From NCBI RefSeq assembly GCF_000002595.2, contig NC_057010.1:2598721-2662720 (forward strand): a stretch of DNA of 64,000 bases. The letters run 5' to 3'. Shown here piece after piece: positions 21,435-33,200 of this stretch. Source of the stretch: Chlamydomonas reinhardtii. Lineage: Eukaryota; Chlorophyta; Chlorophyceae; Chlamydomonadales; Chlamydomonadaceae. Each line of letters opens with the position of its first letter. Positions within the stretch are counted from its first letter, which is position 1. The translations under genes and the position numbers were made by a program. The notes under the pieces were generated by a model. It made no database searches. It saw only the letters and a list, made by a program, of their open reading frames with translations, and was not told the origin of the DNA.

Positions 21435-22974
21435 TTGGGCGCGTGCCTATTGATTGCAGTTGCCTGTGACAGGTGGGCGGGGGTCGGCTCTCCAAAAGCC
21501 GCATGCATTGAACTCACTGGGCGTTCTGAGTCAAGGCAAGGACACCCGAGCGCCCTGACAGGGCTTAGAGGTTCCAGACGCAAGCATGCCGGTGGTCAAC
21601 GAGGGCAGAAATCCTTGCTCGAGGGTTATGACGAGATGGCAAGGCCCAAACTGGGCGCCAAACGGGTGGCATGGCTCGCTGGGCGGGCTGCTAGCTCAAT
21701 GCATTAAGCTGATGGTGCTTGACCAGCCGGTCAACGTGAGTGGTTGGGCCGTAACTCCCAACGCGCTCGAAAACTTTTGGTTGCCCCGACGAGTCCACTC
21801 GGTTGGCCCAACACACTTTATATGATGCTTTCTGGAACCAAGGAGATAGGTTTGGCGCCTTCAGTCATCATGTGCGCGGGAAGGTTTCAGTTGGAAAGGC
21901 GCACGCAAGTCTAGTCCCGGCTAGGTGGGGCAGGTCCTGTCGAGCCTGCCCTGGCCCGCCACTCCACGGAGCTTTTTACTATTTTGGCGTTACAAGTTTA
22001 AGAGGTGTTTCTAAACACCACGTATCATTCGGCTACTCATATCATAGCGGGGTGGTGGCTGGGGGAGGGGGGATCAGGGGGGGTCGCCAAGGTGCGTCGC
22101 CGCGATACTGCGTTCAAGCGTGTGGTGGTGCTTAATGCCTCCCTGCAGTGTCGTGGAAAGGGAGCGAGGCAACGGGCTGGGAGGAAGCACGGACCGATGG
22201 CTGTACCCTTCGCGTACAGTAGCACCCCCAGTCTCGAACTCTCCCAGATACTCTTGGATGCAAGGCTCTAAGGCGGGATATCCACACGACCACACCGCTT
22301 TCAAATGAGCAGGGAGGAAAGGCCCCACCGGGTTCAGTTACTTCTACAGCTACCGGTATCTGTGAAGGCAATTGACAAGCCTCGTAATCCTGCAGCCGCG
22401 CAACCGGACAACCGCCTTTGGTCCCTTGCCGCTGCTTCCCTGCCCTTGCCCCTTGCCCCAGTGCCCCTGCGGCCTGCTTTGGGCTTGTTGCATGGGACAG
22501 GGCGGCGCCCCGTGGGCTTGAAAGTTGAAACCAACCACGATCGCCGCACCGCATCTACTGCCGGCGCCAGGGCCACATCAGTCGAAACGATTTCCCCGTG
22601 TCGACCCGGCACAGCCTCATACCACCACCCCCAGGCCGGCCCTGTTGCGTGCCGGTGCCCTGCACGGAATCTGCAGCTGGCAGGCCATTGCCGCCAGCGT
22701 GTACCCCACCGCCTGCACGCTGGCCACCTTGCACCGTTCCTGGCTTGATTTGCCGCAAGATACCACCGCGCTGCGGCGTGGCAGACGCGACCGCCTCTCG
22801 CAGCTCCCTGTGTGCGCTGCGTAAGAAGTCCGCCCAGGCAGCCTCCACTTCCTGCCGGTATAGCAAAGAATGGTGTTCGAACACGTCAGCCCTTCCACCA
22901 GGGGGCGCATAGGTCATAAATACGCAAACTAGCTTCGCGTATGGGTGCTGCTCAGGTTCATATGCATGCAGCTG
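21435..22974. other. Gene-free interval between the RRM gene and the OPR gene
   Basis: This is the RRM gene's upstream flank and the OPR gene's 3' side. The first TGTAA in OPR sense is at 21990-21994. An open, peptide-like minus-strand stretch at 22700-22920 is in frame with the OPR C-terminus across one TGA and may be an alternative last exon. Nothing else was identified. Confidence 0.5.
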
Positions 22975-25900
22975 TCAGCGCGCCAGCTTGGCGATCGCAA
23001 CACAGCCCACCTGCTGGGCCTGCACGCCTCCCACTCGCAGAGCCTCTTGTGCACCGTTCTGCAGCTGCAGCGGCACAAAGACCTACAGAGGGGCAAGGCA
23101 GCATGGAGTCATGGGGCAACTGGCAAGCAATGCTGCTGCGGGCGCAGGGACGTTGGGTGTGGTGCGCGTGTCGCCCCTCAGTCATGGTCCTCCTACCCAC
23201 CCTGACTATGGCTATGTACTCGATACGCACGCTGTGCGCAAAAACCTGGTCGCCAGTTCCATGGCCTCACCTCGAGGGCCGTCAGGAGGCGCGTCGAGAC
23301 TAGCTCCGGCCTTAGCCGCGCAAGCCCGTAGGCCATGTACGCGGTGTCCAGTCCCGTGGCGTGGAACAGTTGGAGCTCAGCGCAGCGAGCAGCCCTGCGA
23401 CGGGGGCACATGGCCGTTTGATGCATATACGGTACCTGGCATAATATTGGACGTGGGTGTGCCCTGGGCTGCGCAGTAGACCGGGCTTGGGGCCAGCAGG
23501 TCCATCAACACAGCCGGCGTCCTGGCCCACGGCGGAGCTGGTAGGGCGCGCACGGTGAACGGGTTTCCGGTGCTGCTGGCTAGTGATTTGACGCGCTCAC
23601 GCACCTGCGCACCCAGGCCGGCAGCGGCGCCGCCTCCAGTCGCGCAAGACCGTACAGTAGCAGACCCAGGTCCGGAGCCCGGAACGAGGCCAGCAGAGGA
23701 CCTGCCGGCAATGTGGAGGGTGACCAGTCGGGCTGTCACGCGTCAGGGGTTCTGCAGGATAGGAAGGGACGACTGCAGGCTTGCAGTGATGGGATCCTGC
23801 AGGCGCCCGCGCTTGTGCCGCAGCGCGAGCGATTGAGCAGTCAGCGGTGCTCACCTGACCAGCGGTACAGGCCCCGCAACCAGCGGCTGTCCGGCCGCGC
23901 CTCCAGTCCCGCCAGCCCCGCCACCACCAGCGCGCAATCCGCCGGCCTCATCTCCGCGTAGTGCGCGGCGGTTGGCCGCGGTGATGATTCCATCGGCCGC
24001 CGCTGCGCCTGGCCCTGCGGTGTGTGCTGAGACGGCTGCGGCGGTGAACGCACCTGGCCGCGGCGCAACCTGAGCGCCCGGCTCTCGAGGCCGCCGAAGG
24101 ATGCAAGGCAGCACCTGCGGCACGGATTTGAGGGTGGCCAATTCAGCTCAGAAAGCGCGCGGTAGTTGAGTGTGGAGCGTGAGCCACACACGTCAAGAGC
24201 ACCCTGCCCTCGCCGAACAGTGCCTTATGCCCGATACGCACCTGAGCAGCGCCCGCACCAGGCTGCGGGGCGGCCGGAAGTACATTTTGGAGTACGGCGC
24301 CTTGGGCACAAGCTGCCCGTACGACCAGACCAGTTGCGCCACCTGCCGCATGTCGTACGACGCCACCTGGCGGGCGGGCGGGCACAGGCGGGCGGGCGGC
24401 GGCAATGGCAATCAGGACGGCTGTAGTGGCACTTGCACGAGAGCAGGGGCACACGCACGCGCGCCGCCCGGCAACCCTTTCTGCACCCAGGTACCCGTTC
24501 CCCATCCTGCATGCACACCTCTCCCCGGAAGCTTGGAGCGGCCCAGGAGCGCAGTCCCCTTTGGGTTTCGGTTGTGTAATGCCGATAAACTACCGTACTA
24601 TACTCCCAGGCCCCTTCCCCCAGCCCCCTGCCGGTCTCACGTGCTGCTGCACCATGCGGCTGTACTCGGCCAGCCACTGCGACGGCGGCCGCAGCCGCAT
24701 GCGCACCAAGCTCCACAGCAGCAGCGGCAGCGAGGCGGGCGGCAAGTCGGACAGCCGCGCCGCCAGCACCTTGAGCAGCAGCTCCGAGCCCGTCGGCGTC
24801 AGACCCGTCAGCTGCGGGGGCAACGCGGGGGCACGGTCGGAGAACGGCACGGTTGCCGTACGCGTGGCTGGGAGGGACTGAGTTAGAGGATCCGTCTGGC
24901 CTCCCGCACATCCCCAAACGGTTCCGAGAGCATTGCCTCACCTGCAGCTCGCCCAGCGCCGCAAGCGCCACGCCCAGCTCCCGCGGCCGCATCGCCTGGG
25001 CCGCCACCAGCACTGCCGCCTGCATCCGCCGGGCCACCGCAGCCGACACGAAGCGGTCCTGGGACAGCAGCCGGGCCGCCGCCGCCGCCGCGTGCGACAC
25101 CTGGTCTGGACTCAGCAGCTGCACGGCAGGACCGGCGAGTGCTGAGACCGAGCTGCCCAGGTCCCGAGCCACTGAGTTGACGACGGCAGCCGCCCTGGAT
25201 ACCCCTGGCGAGCCGGTCGCTGGCACCGGCCGTGGCGGCGGAGGGCGCGTGTAAGCGGTCTGTGCCCTGCCGCTCGCGCCGCCGTGTAAGCTTCCGTCAT
25301 TGCCACTGGTCCCCTCTCCTGGCTGCTCCGGGCGCTGGGGGCCGGAGTGGCGCACTCCGCGCCGCCCCTCCCCGCTGGCCCCGAGCCCGCCTTCGCCCGG
25401 CGACGGACCCCGCATGCCAGCCAGCCGGCGTGCAGACTGCTCCATTGCCGACGTCAGGGCGCGCAAAAGCTGAGTCTGCAGCGCGCACAGGAAACATCGC
25501 AGGGCAGCAGCAAAAGCCAATCTCGAAAAAGCGAAAATCATTTCCTCTAGTTCAGCACCCCTCGCGCTGTGGATGGACGGCGCCTGGCGCGAAGCAGCCC
25601 GTACGGCCCTATCACAGTCTCCGCCTGCGCAGCAAATTCCCGCACCTTGTACATCGGCGACACCGCGCTCTTGGGCTGTACGAAGCTGACGTCCACCGCC
25701 AGCTGCAGCAACACCCCGCCAGGCAACACCCCATCCAGCAGCGGGGCAGAAGCCGCTTCGAAGGCCGCCCATGCCGCTGACACGGCCGGCGCCGGCTGCG
25801 CCGGTGGCGCTGCGCCGTGCCGCTGACGGGCGCCCGCAGGCCCCAGGCTCGCGCCCAGCCAGGTGCTGCGTGAGAGCAGTGGAGCGTCGCCCTCACCCTG

Positions 25901-28900
25901 CTCGTGGTCATCCCCCTCCTCGCATTCGTCGGCATCGCCACCCGCGTCGGCATTTTCCGCGCCGTCTGCGGTACCATCTGCGGCGCCGGGCCGCACAGCT
26001 GCTGGGCGCATGCGCAGTGCGGTGATGAGAGACCGCGACGCCTGCAGGCACGAATGCGGCGTTCGGTTGCAAGTTGCTAGATGGGCGTGGGATACCGTAT
26101 GTCCAACACATAGATTCGTAAGACGACAAAGATTTACGAGGTAAAGGTAACGGCATGGCTGGCGAACCTGAACAGCTGCAATGTGTGGGAGGCGCAACCG
26201 CGCCGACAAGATATATCCACTGTACGACCCACCACCAGCAGCTCAGCAGCAGAGCAGCTGTCCAGCCACCGCCGCAGTTGTGGAAGACACGCGTCGAGCG
26301 CGGCCTGCGTCATGCAAAAGACGGAACGGTTGTGGGTACGTGCACACCAATGCTAGCTGCCCGAATACCCCAAAGTTGCCCAGCTGCCCTTGACCCGAAA
26401 AAATCTCAATACGCTTCTTACCTCGTAGGGATTTGCAGCCTCGGCTTGCCCGGGCGCGCCGCGCCGCCCCACCGGCCGCGGCCCCTGTTGCCTTTGCAGT
26501 TGCTGCTGTTGGCGCGCCCAAAGCCGTGATAACGACTTCACTACCTCCAGCAGCGCTGGGCCGTCCTGCCGCCGCTGCTCTGATCCTGCTCCGGCCCCGC
26601 TCTGCCGAGCCGCAAGCAGGCTGCGCTCCGCGACAGCCGCAAGGGTCGCCGCCGCGGGTGGCGGCAGCGCGCCCGGGCAGGTCGACACACCAGCCAGGAT
26701 GTCAGAAAGCACCGTCAGCGGCACAGGCTGCAACTGGCTCGTAAGCATATCCAGCATCTGCATATCAGAGAGACGTGACGGGCGCATGCAGTCATACGCC
26801 AAGTAGCAAAGGCTCAGAGAGAAAGGCAGCATGCAAACAGAGGAAATGCAGCATGAACACATGCGTAAGGAGTAGGAGTAACCAGCCCCACCTGTACGGC
26901 GGCCGCTGCGGCTGCTGGTGGCATTGGGGCGCCCAGCAGCTGCTGTGTTCGCAGCAGCGCCGCCAGGCCCGCAATGGACAGCGGGGACCGCCTCCCCGGA
27001 ACCGGCAGGTCCTGTTGCGCCTCCCACTCAGCTAGCACCACCTGCAGGCATGGGGCATGCGGTATCAGGCACTATGCATGGCATTCCTGATTTGGCAAAC
27101 CCAACTCAGGCACCTTGACGCCCGCGCCTAGCCGCTCACCATATCTAGCTTGCCCCCCGTGGGGTTCCAGTTGCAATAGCCCCCCGGCGCGTACACCAGC
27201 AGCCTTCCCTACCTGCAAAACCGCACTAGCGGGGTTGGTACGCGGCCGTGGCTGTCCCTGGCCCTGTGCCGGGCGGGCCCGCTGCCGCGACCACAGCCCC
27301 GCCACCGCATACGCATGCAGCAGCGCGACGCGGGCCTCGAGCGGCGCCGGCGTGGGCGTCACATGCGCCACTGGGGCTCCCGCCGTTTCTGCCTGCGTCT
27401 CGCCGCGAGCTCCTTGCTGCATCGCGCCACCGCCGCTCCCCCTTCCACTCCCAGCGCCTGCACTCCTCCGACTGCTGCGAGCGCTGGCCACCAGGCGCGA
27501 CTCCACAGCCTCTGCCACCGCCGCCCTCCACCACGACGGCGGCTGCGCCCTCCAGCCCGCTGCAGCCGCCACCGCCACCGCCGCTGAGTCGCTGTCATTG
27601 TTACCCCCCTGAACCGCCTCCTCACCCTCCCTCGGACTTGTCACCCTCGCCTGCCGGCGTAGAGCCCTGCCGCTACGCCAGGAGCCGCCCAGCCATCCGC
27701 CGTCCGCACCCTCGGCCGCGGTCTGCGCTCGCAGCGCAGGCTGACTTGAACTCACGTGCTGCAACGCAGGGCATGGGAGGTTCAGCGGGTGTCACGAAGC
27801 GCCCCTTCAGTGTTATGCACAGCCGCCCTGGGCGGAAATTGCCAAGCGACGCAGCCCTTCCTAACGCGACCCCCTCCTATGCAGGTAGAGATGCACTCTT
27901 GCTGCCGTGCCCATCCTCGCACACTCTTCGCATCGTTGGAGCAGCCCCGCTAACCTGCAAAAGCTGCAGGAGCTCCAGGTCCCGAGCTGCCTCCGCCTCC
28001 GGCATCGACGCTGCAACCACGCGCCGCCCCGCAGGGGCCGCGGCTGGCCCAATCCCTGACCGCGCGTGCCGCACCGCCTCCGCCGTGGCCCGCCACCACG
28101 CCTGCAGCCACTGCGCCTGCAGAGGTTGTGGGCCTTGCGCACTCCCCAGCGGCTCCGCCGGCTGGTCCCGCTGCTGCCCATGGCCATGTGCCCGCCTGCG
28201 CTGCTGCTGCTCCTGCTGATGCACCTGCCCTGCCGCCGCAGTGGAGGCCGCCGTGTGCACTTGCCCCGCCGGCATCGATCCGCGCCCCAGATCCAGCTGG
28301 TGCCACTCGCCGCGTGGATATAATACGTCGACCGCAGACATGGCCCCTACCAGGAGCCGCAGCGGCATTGGCCCGGCACCCGTGGAGGGCTCCGGAGAGC
28401 TGCTCGTGCTCGCAGCAGTGCCGGCTGAAGTGGCACTGGGCCGTGTGGAAGCTGTGCTGCCGCTGCGGCTTGGTGGAGCCGCGGCGTCATGCAGCAGTGA
28501 ACCCCGCATGAACGCTGCCAGCCACTCCTCCTGCGGCCGCAAGCTGCGCAGCTGCCGTTGCTCCCCACTCGCCAGCAGCCGCTGCTGCTCCGCCGCCAGC
28601 TCCATCACCTGCTCGCACCACTCCGCGGCTGTCCGGGGCTCCGCAGCCAGCTGCCGAGACCCGGTTGGCATCGGTGCCGCTGCCAGTCCTGCCGATGAGT
28701 CTGCTGCTGTCAACGTTCCTACTCCAACAGTTGTGCATGCACCCGCAACGTGACCCGACGTCAAGGTCACATGAGCGCCATTACCAGAGATGCTGGCTGC
28801 TGCCGCCGCCGCACCCTGGTCTCCAGAGGCTCTTGACCGCTCAGAGCGCAGGCGGCGGCGGCCCCGCAGCTGCATTCCCGCGCGAGCCGGCCCATCAACC

Positions 28901-29484
28901 GAGCCCAGCACACCCGCGCCCTCGCTTCCAAGGTTGCGGTCACGACCGGGTACTGCAGCCGGTGGCGCTAGGCTGTCGGTATCAGGCACGCCGCCACCAA
29001 GCAGAGCAGCTGCTGTGTCTAGCCTAGGTGCGTGTGAGCTGCTGGGTGCTGTACAACCCGGAGCATTGCCGCTGGCGCCGGCGCTGCTGCCCCCACGGCC
29101 CCCACTGCCGTTAGCCCCATAGGTGGGCCTGTTCACTGCCAGCCCGAGCAGCCTCGCTACGCTGGCAGTGCGCACACCGCACGCACTTGCCAAGGCCGGA
29201 ACGCCGGTCCCAGGTGGACATGAGCTGTCAGCTGTGCGCAGCCGCCTCAGCGGTGCCAAGGAATGCGCCGCGGCTGCTCCTTGCTCTGCTCCTGACCGAA
29301 ACGAGTGTCCAAAGCATGCAAGCTGGTGGCTGCCAGCACAGCCGCTTCCACCCGTACTGCATTCCCGCCAGGTCGCCTGGGCACGGGCCGTAGCGCCCAC
29401 AGCACATGTGCCATGTGGCCGCTGCGCAGCCGCCGGCCGCCCTGGCGTGCCAGAGCTGCACGCAGGCGTGAGCCTAGTCTCCAT
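22975..29484 (-). CDS. Octotricopeptide-repeat (OPR) protein, probably organellar
   Basis: Twelve phase-consistent exons (27955-29484, 27213-27758, 26892-27041, 26422-26757, 25646-26041, 24942-25475, 24641-24811, 24242-24366, 23855-24114, 23605-23701, 23271-23394, 22975-23082) give about 1,458 residues. OPR proteins are RNA-binding helical-repeat factors that control processing, stability or translation of single chloroplast or mitochondrial mRNAs. Repeat-like segments include LTSQLQPVPLTVLSDILAGV, LPLLLWSLVRMRLRPPSQWL, MRQVAQLVWSYGQL, DCALVVAGLAGLEARPDSRW, APDLGLLLYGLARLEAAPLP and LDTAYMAYGLARLRPE. The N-terminal 500 residues are Ala/Ser/Arg-rich low complexity with a plausible transit peptide after the ATG at 29484, which has an in-frame stop just upstream. 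No RAP domain was seen. The C-terminus is uncertain: a 63-nt intron could bypass the TGA at 22975. Confidence 0.85.
23436..23465 (+). repeat. 30-bp dispersed motif, copy 2, in an OPR intron
   Basis: Matches 21288-21317 with two mismatches. It lies in the intron between exons 23605-23701 and 23271-23394 of the OPR gene. Confidence 0.65.
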
Positions 29485-30285
29485 CACTCCTCAAATGCCT
29501 GCAGGTGCCAAGCCCAGCACGTGGGTTTCAACTAAATGCATGCGGCGCCGTGGAGTGTACGCGCAGGCGGCGGTTGTGTTGTGGTCAGGCACGTCCGAGA
29601 CCGCAAGCTGCTGCCCTGGCGAGGCCCTCAACAGCGCAATAGCGCAAGTTACCCCAAAGCTGTAATACCGAGCCTCAGGAGACGCACCATGCATTGGTAG
29701 GCGCGCGGTGAAGTTGTGCCGTCGGCGGTGAGCAATTCTCTTGAAGCCCTCGTGCCCGCTCGTGCCCCGATTAGCATGTGTTATACATCAAAATGATTGT
29801 TAAGACATGTTCGTGTGGCGTCCATTGTCGCAGCTAACTGTGCTTTGGCTTGGTCGCTCACGCATTCAGCAACTTGTGCTTATCAAACGGGGTGGATGCC
29901 ATGTATCGGTTGAGTACGTTCCAACGCCACTGTTTATGAACTGGAAACATAAGCGCATTGTCAAGAACGAGCCCGCGATCGATGGATGCAGTCTTTTACG
30001 GGGCTCGCGTGTTTTGCATGACGCGTAGACGTATCTGCACACAATTTATAACTCCAGTTCACCAGCTTACATCACCATCGGCAACCAAGCGCTGGGCCCT
30101 TTGACCAATTCTATAGTCCGCTTTTTCTGCACGTCGAAACTTCTTCTCGCTATTATGCTGCAACTTGTCGTTCCAACATGATAGCCGGCCAGGGAGGCAA
30201 GCAAGCCCTGCGGGCCCCAGCTCCAAACTCATTCCTTGGTTGACGCACAAATTTTCAACCTGCAGCTTCAAAGTAACTGTTCAAA
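29485..30285. promoter_or_regulatory. Divergent promoter region OPR / K+ channel
   Basis: These 801 bp lie between divergent start codons. They are AT-richer than the surroundings, especially 29760-30280. No coding exon, repeat or clear core-promoter motif was recognised. Confidence 0.5.
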
Positions 30286-33200
30286 ATGATTGCAATTGGC
30301 GGCCTGCAAATGGAGGGGACGGGGCGTGCTAGCGAGCGAAGCCCGGACAAGAGTCGCATACGTTCGCAAATTCAGCAAGCGCACCTTAAAAAAGCAATGG
30401 CCAAGGTATGTCAGAACGGAGGCAGTGGCAAAAGGGACCGAACTCGACCCCTCACATGGGCGCGGCCCTAGGACGGCAGTGTCTCGCAATAACCCTGCGC
30501 ACACCGCGCTGATTTGCATATTGGTGCTGGGAAACCTCACGCATTGTAGGGCGGGAGCACAGGAAGCGGGCTCAACGTTCGACAGGGCCCCAACCTGGAC
30601 GCTTCAACTGGTGCGTGAAACCCGGGGCAGGTGTGGGTGCCCGAGCCCAACAAATGGGGCTCGGAGGTGGTGAAGGGCCGCCTCCAGATGGGTCTGCCAC
30701 GCCAGGACCTCTACCGGCACCGTGACGTTCACAGGGTATGGGACACGCGTTCATTCGTTAGTGACCGGGGTGGTGGGATAGCCGGGACGACAAACGGACG
30801 ATGTACCGGTGCCTGGTCGAGCCAGGTTCCATGGTCCTGGCCGGGGCCGGGAGCCTGTCCTCGTTACCGAGCGGGTGCGTGTGGTTCTCTCTGGTCCCTT
30901 GAGCCCGCGCTGTCTGTTCCGTAATAAGCAGCGCGGTACCGGTAGCGCAGCGCGGCAGCAGTAGCAAGGAGAAAGCTGAAGCTGGCGGCAACTCAGGAAC
31001 CGCTCAGCCACCCGCCGGGGAAGGGGGTCGAGGCAGCACGAAAGTAGAGCCTCCGTTAGGTACTAAACGGCTGAGGATGAGCGTCCAGCTCCAAGGACGT
31101 TGATATGCCCTCCGCTCCTCATGCGCAGGCACCAGTTCCATATTCGTGCCTGTCACGTTGCCCCTTTGCTGATGAACACTGGCTGCAGAGGGCACGAGCT
31201 CGGCCCGGGGATCTCCCGGCCTGGTCGAAAGCGCCTCCAACGACAACCTGAACGCCCACGCGACCAGCAGCGGCCGGTCGCCAGACCCCACCGCGAACCG
31301 GGATGGCAGCCGGCCATCAGCTGCAGCAGCGGGCATGGCGGCCACGTTCGGCGGATCGGTGCATGATGGGGCCTCAGGCGCCAACGGAGGGACAGCGAAT
31401 GGGGGCCCGGGCCTTGGAAGCGCGGCGTATAAGAACAGCGTGGGCTGGGGCACGATGAAGAACAAGGGCCTGCTGGCCTCCTTGGCAGCATCGGTGAGTC
31501 CACACCCTGCGGCTTTTGTGGACGGGCCATTTTGACGCGTCCTCTACACCGTTGAAGATACCGAGACTCAAACTTGCTTGCGTCTGTTCCTTGCCCGCAA
31601 CGCAGTCAAGCAAGCTGTCCCAGATAGCGGACAACATCCAGAAGGACCTGCGGAGCAAAGCCCGGGGCATAGGTGTGTGGCGTGGGTACAGTTACTGGTG
31701 CATGCGTGCAGTGTGATGCGTGCACGCCAGAGTATGACAACACGTGCTTTGGCGGCCGACACAGTTTCTGGCCCTCACCTGGTGCTGTGTAGCTCTGCTG
31801 GCAACTGAGACGCGGGCGTGGCTGCACGTCAACAAGTACGGCATGGCGCTGGCGCGGCCCGTGGACGGCAGCAAGCCACCACCCAATGACGGCGCGGACG
31901 GCGAGGTGAAAGCAAGCTGGCGCTCCATGTAAGCGAGTTGGCCCGACTGCTCTTGGGGTGCTGTGTTGGCAAGTGTGTTGGGTTTCTCACGAGCCAGCGA
32001 GTAGTCTGCTTACAACTGGCAATGATGTGACCTTTGCCGGTGCCCCTGCTGTGTAGCATCTCGCACTACCGCCAGGCGCTGTGGCTGCTGATGACTGAGT
32101 CGGACTCCTCCAACGCAGCCTATGCAGTGTCTATGCTGGTGAGTTGCTGCTCATGTATGTGTCCCGCTAGCCCAAGTCCCTCTGTCCCTATGGCGCCTGC
32201 CAGTTGCAGTATCCTAGCCCCGCAACCGCGCAGACCTGCATCACGGCCGTACAGCGCTGAGTAACATGCGATACGCGGTGCAGGTCATGGGCGCGATCCT
32301 ACTTTCGACTGTCGCCTTCTGCCTCGAGACGGTGCCGGCTTACAGCGAAGATCGGAACCGGGCGGCCGACCAAACCTTCATGATCATTGAGACTGTCACT
32401 GTTCAGATCTTCGCGGCTGACTACCTGCTAAGGTATAATAGAGACGGGGCCGCATCCGGCAAAACGCCGCGCAAGGTTGCGAGTGAACAATGCTTTCATT
32501 ATGGCGTGTCTAACATCCCGTCTCACTGACCGTGTGTGTGTATGTGTGCTACTTTACCGCATCCCCAAACCCGCAGGCTCATCTCCTCGCCCAACGTGTG
32601 GCAGTTCATCATCGCGCCACTCAACATCATCGACCTCGTCAGCATCGTGCCCTGGTACATCGAGAAGGGGCTGTCGGGGAGCGCGCTGCAGGTGGGCTCT
32701 GCGTCGCTTTCCCAAAGACTCATGGGGCAGTGAAATATGACTGGGGTCGAACCGCGGCCTGCGTGCATGCACGCGTGCATTTACAACCGCGTGCTGTATG
32801 GATCGCGTATGCATATCCCTTTGCGGACACCTCAACAAGTCCTGTGTCCACCTTCACTTGCAGGGCACCGCGGTGTTTCGAGTGCTGCGTCTGCTGCGCG
32901 TATTCCGAGTGCTCAAGCTGGGGGCCAGGTGGGCAGGTGTCATGGTGCCACGGTGTGGAGCTAGGCCAGCCTGCTTGGGCCGTCAGCATGCGGCGGCGGG
33001 TTGCTATGTCTGCGCACTGCCAAATTTGCTGTGAATGTGAGACAGACAGCCTGTTTGAGACTCGAACGGCCGCGCGCAGGTACCGCAAGCTGCTCATCGT
33101 TACCACCGCTTTCGCAAAGAGCTTGGACATGGTAGGCGCACAGCGGGAGTTGTTCAAAGAAACTGTCGTCGCATGGCTAGCCCCTCGCTTGGGGCCGGTA

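Noticed and set aside
22300-22550. Possible RAP domain (a VAVEV-like stretch) at the OPR 3' end
   Set aside because: Only a few residues resemble the motif, the DGPSHF-type core is missing, and no exon links to it.
24225-25772. A single long minus-strand frame across several OPR exons
   Set aside because: It runs through introns; only 24942-25475 of it is coding, and the true path changes frame at later splice sites.
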